This document shows positions 59,023 to 64,000 of a DNA stretch of 64,000 nucleotides, one piece after another. Positions within the stretch are counted from its first letter, which is position 1. Every line of letters begins with the position of its first letter. Source of the DNA: Gryllotalpicola ginsengisoli DSM 22003. GTDB taxonomy: Bacteria > Actinomycetota > Actinomycetes > Actinomycetales > Microbacteriaceae. A program made the translations under genes and the position numbers. The DNA is taken from NCBI RefSeq assembly GCF_000419445.1, contig NZ_AULK01000003.1, forward strand, positions 248,001 to 312,000. Direction: 5' to 3'. The notes beneath the pieces were generated by a model that was not told the DNA's origin, did not search any database, and saw only the letters and a program-made list of their open reading frames with translations.

Positions 59023-60179
59023 GACTCCGCCGCCTCGTCGGGCAGGAGGACGGGCACGGGACGGATCGCCACCGGCCTGCCAGGCCGCTCCGCCGAGCCG
59101 CCCTGACCCAGCTGCTTGTACACGACCCGCTCGTGATACGCGTAACGCAGGAAGAATCCGATGACCAGCAGCGCGGCCTGCGCGAGCACGGCCCGGTCGT
59201 GCAGGCTCAGCAGCTCCACGGCCACCCACAGCGCGAAAGTGCGCACCGCGGACTCGGCGCCGTTGAATCCCACGGAGTGGCTGAAGCGCCACCACAGCTT
59301 CCGGGCGCCCGCGCGCAGGTCGTGATACAGGAAATGCTCCTGGGCCACGAAGTTGCCGATGATGGTCGTGGCCGCCGCGACGATCGCGGCCGACAGGTAG
59401 CCGACCCCGACGTGCTCGAGCCCCCACATGATCGCGAGGTTGGCGATGCCGCCGATGAGTCCGATGAACGCGAAACCGGGCATCCGCCCGATGCGCAGCT
59501 CGACGATCTGCCGGGCCAGCCGCCACGCCTGCTTGATGTCGCCCTTCGACTCGCCGGCCACGCGCGGGGCGAGGGTCGCCGGGATCTCGGCGACCCGCAG
59601 CGGGGTACGGCACAGCACCTCGAGCAGGATCTTGAAGCCCCGCGGGTGCAGCCGATCCAGGTCGATCCGGTCGAGTCGCACCGCGAAGAAACCGGACATC
59701 GGGTCGGTCGAACCCTTGAGCCGACGGGGGAAGAGCAGCTTGACGAGGCGTGTGGAGAAGTGGGTCAGCAGCACGCGGAATCCGTTCGCGAGCCCCTCGG
59801 CGTCCCCGCCGGGGACGAAACGGGATCCGGCAACCAGGTCCCACCGGCCGTCGAGCGCTTTGTCGATCAGTCCGGGCAGCATCTCTGGCGGGTGCTGCAG
59901 ATCGCCGTCCATGACGACGGCCCACCTGCCCGCCGCGGCGCGGTAGCCCTCAAGCACCGCCCCGCCGAGGCCGTCGACCGGCTCCTCGCGGTGGATGAGA
60001 CGGACCGGGATGCGGGACGACGCCGCCACTCGGCGGATGACCTCCGGGGTGTCGTCCGTCGAGTCGTCGACGAAGAGAAGCTCGACGGCCCGCTCGCCCA
60101 CTGCTTGTTCGGTGCGGCGGACCAGTTCTTCGACGTTCAACGACTCATTGAAGGTCGGCACGATGATGGTGACGTCCAT
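59019..60179 (-). CDS. Glycosyltransferase family 2 fused to GtrA domain (polyprenol-phosphate sugar synthase)
   Basis: A 386-residue protein. The GT2 catalytic domain (residues 1-230) has VTIIVPTFNESLNVEELVRR, LLFVDDSTDDT, the metal-binding VVMDGDLQHPPEM and SGFFAVRLDRIDL, as in DPM1-type polyprenol-phosphate mannose/glucose synthases. A GtrA-like membrane domain with four spans (residues about 240-355) follows, including FIGLIGGIANLAIMWGLEHV. It likely makes a polyprenyl-phosphate sugar for the GT39-like neighbour. GAGAGCTAGC precedes the ATG, and the previous gene ends 2 nt upstream. Confidence 0.88.
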   Translation of the reverse strand: MDVTIIVPTFNESLNVEELVRRTEQAVGERAVELLFVDDSTDDTPEVIRRVAASSRIPVRLIHREEPVDGLGGAVLEGYRAAAGRWAVVMDGDLQHPPEMLPGLIDKALDGRWDLVAGSRFVPGGDAEGLANGFRVLLTHFSTRLVKLLFPRRLKGSTDPMSGFFAVRLDRIDLDRLHPRGFKILLEVLCRTPLRVAEIPATLAPRVAGESKGDIKQAWRLARQIVELRIGRMPGFAFIGLIGGIANLAIMWGLEHVGVGYLSAAIVAAATTIIGNFVAQEHFLYHDLRAGARKLWWRFSHSVGFNGAESAVRTFALWVAVELLSLHDRAVLAQAALLVIGFFLRYAYHERVVYKQLGQGGSAERPGRPVAIRPVPVLLPDEAAES

Positions 60180-60181
60180 TG

Positions 60182-61372
60182 CTAGCTCTCCGTAGGGGTT
60201 GGTGGTGCGAGGCGATCGCGTTCTGGGGACGGTTCCGGCACGCGCAGCGACGCGACGGCGGCGCCGATGCGGCGCGAGAAGCCGTGCAGCGGATGCTCGA
60301 CGAAGCGGTAGAAGAAGTGACCGGCCACGATCGCGAGCGGCAGCGCGGTGACGAGCATGGCCCAGGGCAGCACGGCGTGCGCCAGGTGGTACGCCAGGCT
60401 CACCACGATGGGTCCGTGCACCAGGTAGATGCTGAAGGACCGCTCGCCGAGCCAGCCGATGGGGCGCCACATGCCGATGCGTTGACCGGAGGCGCTGAAG
60501 GCGAACAGCGCGACGAGCAGGGCGGCGGCGACCACGGCCGGGGCCGTGCTCAACTGCGGCTCGCGCAGATCGTGCCAGACCATGCCCGCGAGGGCGGAGG
60601 CCCACAGCGCGCCGACCGCCAGAGGGGCTCGCGAGAGCCACCCGACGGCGCGCTCGATGTCGTCGGCGGATGCCGCCATGAGTGCGCCGATGCCGAACAT
60701 CGGCAGGTAGGTCAGCGCCAGCGACAGGTCGAAGTGCGACAGCACGGCATCGACGGCCCCGATCTGGCCGGCGGCGCTCGCCGCAACGCACACGACTGCG
60801 AGCGCCAGGGCCGTCGCGCGGCGCCGCACCCGCAGGGCCACGAGGGCCAGGAGCGGAAGCAGGAGCGAGAAGGCCACCTCCCACTGCAGCGACCAGAACG
60901 CCGTATTCAGGATCGGGCTCACCCCGCCGAGCAGGATCGCGTCGTGCAGCAGGTCCAGGGGTGTGTAGTGCCCGGAGTGCAGCGCGAGCCAGGCGCTCGT
61001 GCCGCTCGTCACGGGCCGCGGCACGGTGAGGTAGAGCAGGTACGAGAACACCATGGCCGCCCAGATCGGGAAGTACAGCCGGGTCAGTCGCCGGGCGTAC
61101 CAGGCGAGCCAGTTGCGCGTGGGCCGGTCGCGCTCGGGCCACACCAGCACGAACCCGCTGAGCACGAAGAAGACGTAGACGGCCGACTGACCGGACCAGG
61201 CCAGGTGCAACGGGGTGTAGGTGACGATCCAGAGCAGCGGATTCTGCGCGAAGGTCGACGGCGGATCGACCGTGGTCATGGAGTGGCTGAGGACGACGAT
61301 GAGCGCCAGGCACCCGCGCAGGCCGTCGAGCGCGCGCAGCCGCGCGCTGCCGGTCGACCTCGTATCGTTCAC
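60182..61372 (-). CDS. Acyltransferase 3 family membrane protein
   Basis: A 396-residue, about 10-span acyltransferase: LRALDGLRGCLALIVVLSHS (His at its end probably catalytic), YVFFVLSGFVLVWPERD, YARRLTRLYFPIWAAM and SFSIYLVHGPIVVSLAYHL. It is likely an O-acetyltransferase for a cell-envelope glycan made by the adjacent GT genes. The GTG at 61372 is preceded by GAGGAG. It lies 4 nt after the GT2 gene stop and 2 nt before the GT2-GtrA start, so the cluster is tightly packed. Confidence 0.9.
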   Translation of the reverse strand: MNDTRSTGSARLRALDGLRGCLALIVVLSHSMTTVDPPSTFAQNPLLWIVTYTPLHLAWSGQSAVYVFFVLSGFVLVWPERDRPTRNWLAWYARRLTRLYFPIWAAMVFSYLLYLTVPRPVTSGTSAWLALHSGHYTPLDLLHDAILLGGVSPILNTAFWSLQWEVAFSLLLPLLALVALRVRRRATALALAVVCVAASAAGQIGAVDAVLSHFDLSLALTYLPMFGIGALMAASADDIERAVGWLSRAPLAVGALWASALAGMVWHDLREPQLSTAPAVVAAALLVALFAFSASGQRIGMWRPIGWLGERSFSIYLVHGPIVVSLAYHLAHAVLPWAMLVTALPLAIVAGHFFYRFVEHPLHGFSRRIGAAVASLRVPEPSPERDRLAPPTPTES

Positions 61373-61376
61373 GTGA

Positions 61377-62357
61377 TCACACTCCTCGCGCCGCGCCGAG
61401 GTGCCGCCGCGCCAGGTCGGCCGTTCCCGAGGCGAGGAAGGAGATCGGCGCACGGCTGAGACCCCATGCCGCGCTGCGCAGCGCGCCGCGCAGGCTGTGT
61501 CGGCGCAGGAGCGCGTTCACGGTCTCGCGGAACTCGCGCCTGGCCTCCTCGCGGCGGGTCGCCCGCAGGTTCTGTGCGAGTCGGCCGGACAGGGCGGTGT
61601 CGCCCGAACTGCGCGCCGCCGCCAGGCGTTCGACCAGGTAGCGTTCGGTCGAGTCGCGCATGCGCTCGCGGGCGCCGCTCGAGCCTGTGACGTTGCTGCC
61701 GTGCCGCCGATATGCGACCAGCGGCGTGGGAACGGCGGCGAATTCCCCGTGCAGCAGCAGCCGCATCATGAATTCGTTGTCTTCGGCGACGGTGTAGCTC
61801 TCGTCGAACCAGCCGGCCGCGTCTCCGACGGCACGACGTACGACCAGGGCCATGATGCGAGGCAGCGGCGCCTCGCCGCTCAGCATCCGATCGCGCAGCC
61901 CCGCTTCGGCCCGCCAGCCGATGATCGGCGTGCCGTCCTCGTTCACCATCCAGCCGGCGGTGTAGGCGCCGACAGCCGACGGGCAGTCGGTGAGCGCGGC
62001 GAGCGCATGGCTCAGGTAGCCGGGCTGCCAGGTGTCGTCGTCGTCGAGGAAGGCGACGTACTCCGCGGTGCCCCGGGCGATGCCGTGATTGCGGGCGGCG
62101 GACACCCCGGGCGTGCTCTCGCGCGAGATCGTGACCCGTGACCGCGTTTCCGAGGATGCCGCTGCGGTGTCGAGCGCGCCGAGCACCGCGGCGGCGAGCG
62201 CCTGCGGGTCCGGCGAGTTGTTGTCCACGACGGTGACGCGCCAGTCGCGGTGGGTCTGGCCGAGCACGGACTGGAGCGCCGCCCCGAGGAACTCCCCGGC
62301 CCGGTTGGTCGGGATGACGACGTCGACCGTTGCTGTGTTTGAGAATTCCTCAGGCAT
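61377..62357 (-). CDS. Glycosyltransferase family 2
   Basis: A 326-residue GT-A enzyme: VDVVIPTNRAGEFLGAALQS, SAARNHGIARGTAEYVAFLD with the metal motif FLDDDDTW, then AEDNEFMMRLLLHGEF (probable catalytic base region) and AYRRHGSNVTGSSGARERMR. The C-terminal 90 residues are basic and helical, perhaps membrane-associated. It is a clear paralogue of the next gene upstream. The sugar and acceptor are unknown. It begins the operon with the acyltransferase, GT2-GtrA and GT39 genes. Confidence 0.9.
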   Translation of the reverse strand: MPEEFSNTATVDVVIPTNRAGEFLGAALQSVLGQTHRDWRVTVVDNNSPDPQALAAAVLGALDTAAASSETRSRVTISRESTPGVSAARNHGIARGTAEYVAFLDDDDTWQPGYLSHALAALTDCPSAVGAYTAGWMVNEDGTPIIGWRAEAGLRDRMLSGEAPLPRIMALVVRRAVGDAAGWFDESYTVAEDNEFMMRLLLHGEFAAVPTPLVAYRRHGSNVTGSSGARERMRDSTERYLVERLAAARSSGDTALSGRLAQNLRATRREEARREFRETVNALLRRHSLRGALRSAAWGLSRAPISFLASGTADLARRHLGAARGV

Positions 62358-62436
62358 TAGGCGTCATCATGACATGGCGCGGCCGAGCGCGACTCTCCCC
62401 GATCGGGTGACAGTTGGGCGTGGGCCCGCGCGCGAG

Positions 62437-63480
62437 TCAGGAGAGCAGCAGTACCGCGCTCGCGAGCGTGAGCACCGTCAGCGAGCCGTCCCTGACGTGG
62501 CTGTTGCGCCCGAGACCGAAGGCGGTGACCATGCGACGTGCGCAGGCGGCGACGAACGCGCCCGGCGAGTGGCGGAACACCCAACGCGCGCCCTGCAGCG
62601 CCTCGCCCAGCCCGCGTCGCGTATGCAGCGCGTGCAGAAGTGCTCGCAGTTCGACCGTCGCGACGTCGTGGCGCGCCCTGCGCCTGTTCTGCCGAAGCTT
62701 GTGCGCGAGAGTGTGGTCGCCTGCCGCCCGGGCGGCGCGGATGTGCTCGGTCAGATAGCGCTCGCCGGCTTCGCGCATCGCCTTCCGGGCGCCGGGCGCA
62801 GCCGTGGTGTTGCCGGCGTGCCGCCGATACGACACGAGGGTCGCCGGCACCGCGATGAATTCGCCCGTGCGCATCAGGCGATAGATGAACTCGTTGTCCT
62901 CGCCCATGTCGTAGGCCGGATCGAACCAGCCCGCCGCCTCGCCGGCGGATCTGCGAACGATGAGGGCCACGATCCGCGGGGTCGGGCGCATGCCGCGCAG
63001 CATCTGATCCGCCGTCGCCTCCTCGGCCGTCCAGCCGCCGAAGGCGACGCCCGCGGAGTTGACGTACCGGCCGCCGCAGTACGCGGCGACCGCGTCGGGG
63101 CGCGCTTCGAGGGCGCCCACGAGCTGCTCGAGATAGTCGGGCTCCCACAGGTCGTCGTCGTCGAGGAACGCCACGAAGTCGGCCGAGCCGAGCGAGATGC
63201 CGAAATTGCGGCCGTCGGCGACACCCGAAGGCTGACCCGTTCGAGCATTGCGGTGCAGCGTCACCCGCGAGGCGGCGTCACCGGGGGCCGCGGCCGCGAC
63301 GGCACGCACCGCCGACGCCAGCGCCGCCGGCTCCGGCGAGCCGTTGTCGACGATGATGTGCCGCCAGTCCGTCCTGCTCTGGGCGATCACCGTCGCCATG
63401 GCCGGTGCCAAGTATGACGAGTGACGGTTCGTCGACGTGATGATGTCGACGACCGGGAGAAGTGAGGACTGCTCGGACAT
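62437..63480 (-). CDS. Glycosyltransferase family 2, paralogue of the neighbouring gene
   Basis: A 347-residue GT-A enzyme: VVDIITSTNRHSSYLAPAMA, ADGRNFGISLGSADFVAFLD with FLDDDDLWEPDY, AAGWFDPAYDMGEDNEFIYR and VSYRRHAGNTTAAPGARKAM. It shares domain order and these motifs with the downstream GT2, so the pair probably arose by duplication; the gap between them is 79 bp. I chose ATG 63480 because GGGAGA precedes it and the earlier frame has no conserved features. Confidence 0.88.
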   Translation of the reverse strand: MSEQSSLLPVVDIITSTNRHSSYLAPAMATVIAQSRTDWRHIIVDNGSPEPAALASAVRAVAAAAPGDAASRVTLHRNARTGQPSGVADGRNFGISLGSADFVAFLDDDDLWEPDYLEQLVGALEARPDAVAAYCGGRYVNSAGVAFGGWTAEEATADQMLRGMRPTPRIVALIVRRSAGEAAGWFDPAYDMGEDNEFIYRLMRTGEFIAVPATLVSYRRHAGNTTAAPGARKAMREAGERYLTEHIRAARAAGDHTLAHKLRQNRRRARHDVATVELRALLHALHTRRGLGEALQGARWVFRHSPGAFVAACARRMVTAFGLGRNSHVRDGSLTVLTLASAVLLLS

Positions 63481-63755
63481 TCTCCCTATAGTCACCGCGC
63501 AGCGGATTCGTTGACAGCCCCTGTTCGGGGCGTTCAGTTGCCGGAAGTCGAGGGATCGGATCGGGGCCCGATCTGGCGGACTCCGGCTCGGCGATGTGCG
63601 GTTTTGACAAGCGCGACCGCGGCCGGTGCCGCCGCGCGTTGTAGAGACCACACGGACGACATGCGCGACCGGCGGCGCGCGTCATAGCGTCGCCACATAC
63701 CCTCCCGGCGGTGCGTCGCAGCGCCGCCACGGCATCAGTCGGAAGCAGGTAGTCA
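63481..63755. other. Divergent promoter region
   Basis: A 275-bp gap between the divergent GT2 and acyl-CoA oxidase-like genes. A CTATAG box lies next to the GT2 start. TTGACA occurs at 63604-63609, but no well-spaced -10 follows on the plus strand. I see nothing else distinctive. Confidence 0.4.
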
Positions 63756-64000
63756 ATGGTCGACACAGCCCCCCGCACCTCCGAGTCCGCGCGCGCCGAC
63801 GAGCGTGCCAGCAGCTCGCCGACGAAGGGCGCCGCGCCCGGCGCATCCGTCGACACCGCGCCCGCCCCCAAGCTCGACGTCGCGCTGGTCGAGCGGATGC
63901 TGCGCGGCAGCTACCCGGACGTGCGGCTCGAGGCGCGCGAGGTCGCGAAGGACCCGCAGTTCCACAAGGTGGAGGGTCTCACGCTCGACGAGCAGCGCGA
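63756..64000 (+). CDS. Acyl-CoA dehydrogenase/oxidase family protein, N-terminal fragment
   Basis: Only the first 81 codons are in the window. After a disordered Ser/Ala/Thr/Pro lead (TAPRTSESARADERASSSPT) comes KLDVALVERMLRGSYPDVRL, then AREVAKDPQFHKVEGLTLDE, the opening of actinobacterial acyl-CoA oxidase/dehydrogenase proteins of beta-oxidation. GGAAGCAGG precedes the ATG. The catalytic domain is beyond the edge, so the call is moderate. Confidence 0.6.
   Translation, partial: MVDTAPRTSESARADERASSSPTKGAAPGASVDTAPAPKLDVALVERMLRGSYPDVRLEAREVAKDPQFHKVEGLTLDEQR

Noticed and set aside
63604-63609. TTGACA as the -35 box of the acyl-CoA oxidase gene
   Set aside because: No -10-like hexamer lies 16-18 bp downstream; the next TA-rich word is about 32 bp away.

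Overview
The window is high-GC actinobacterial chromosome, most likely from the family Microbacteriaceae (inference). The supporting signs are an interspersed purine-biosynthesis neighbourhood with DUF3073 next to purM and a sterol-carrier-like gene near purF, a DUF222/HNH 13E12-type gene, a YcnI-CopC copper pair, many GTG starts, and many genes whose start codon lies 6-8 nt after a TANNNT -10 box (leaderless style). I found no rRNA, tRNA, transposase, phage gene or CRISPR array.

Layout. 1-5 kb: an ABC-2 exporter (ATPase plus truncated permease) behind twin operators, a NagD-like HAD phosphatase, a TrmH-type RNA methyltransferase, a CpdA-like phosphodiesterase, a Ser/Thr/Ala-rich surface protein and a TetR regulator. 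5-8.4 kb: a small acidic protein, a DUF222/HNH protein, chorismate mutase and a beta-propeller lactonase. 8.4-27.5 kb: purA, purL, purQ-purS, purC, purD and purF-purM on both strands, interleaved with an AlbA_2/HATPase regulator that has a remarkable TCA(G/C)TGA array upstream, a PadR-DHA2 drug-efflux pair, a sugar-alcohol-oxidase-like flavoprotein, an SCP-like protein and small membrane proteins. 27.7-33.4 kb: a flavin monooxygenase-like protein, YceI, and a divergent GT4 / glycogen-debranching-type gene with a MerR regulator. 33.5-42.7 kb: a KimA-type K+ permease, a PadR-DUF4097 unit with twin operators, a GNAT protein, an AcrB-like RND pump and a degenerate esterase lipoprotein. 42.7-56 kb: a DEAD-box RNA helicase with a multi-hairpin leader, an SDR, a GH3 beta-glucosidase, a MarR-MFS efflux unit, a copper module (YcnI, CopC, membrane protein), RecQ and an acyltransferase. 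56-63.5 kb: an NmrA-like oxidoreductase with a divergent TetR regulator, then a surface-glycan cluster (GT39-like, GT2-GtrA, acyltransferase, two paralogous GT2). The right edge cuts an acyl-CoA oxidase/dehydrogenase gene.

The most interesting non-genic content is regulatory and repetitive. Eleven copies of the heptamer TCA(G/C)TGA, mostly at 10-bp spacing, fill the gap between the AlbA_2 gene and a HAD gene. At least three families of short palindromic repeats are dispersed in the window. Some copies are read through in frame inside real proteins (the GH3 beta-glucosidase, the RND pump, RecQ), and two supply stop codons. Several proteins carry in-frame 15-, 18- or 30-bp tandem repeats.

The purine genes together cover PRPP amidotransfer (PurF), GAR synthesis (PurD), FGAM synthesis (PurL/Q/S), AIR synthesis (PurM), SAICAR synthesis (PurC) and adenylosuccinate synthesis (PurA). 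purN, purE/K, purB and purH are not in the window.
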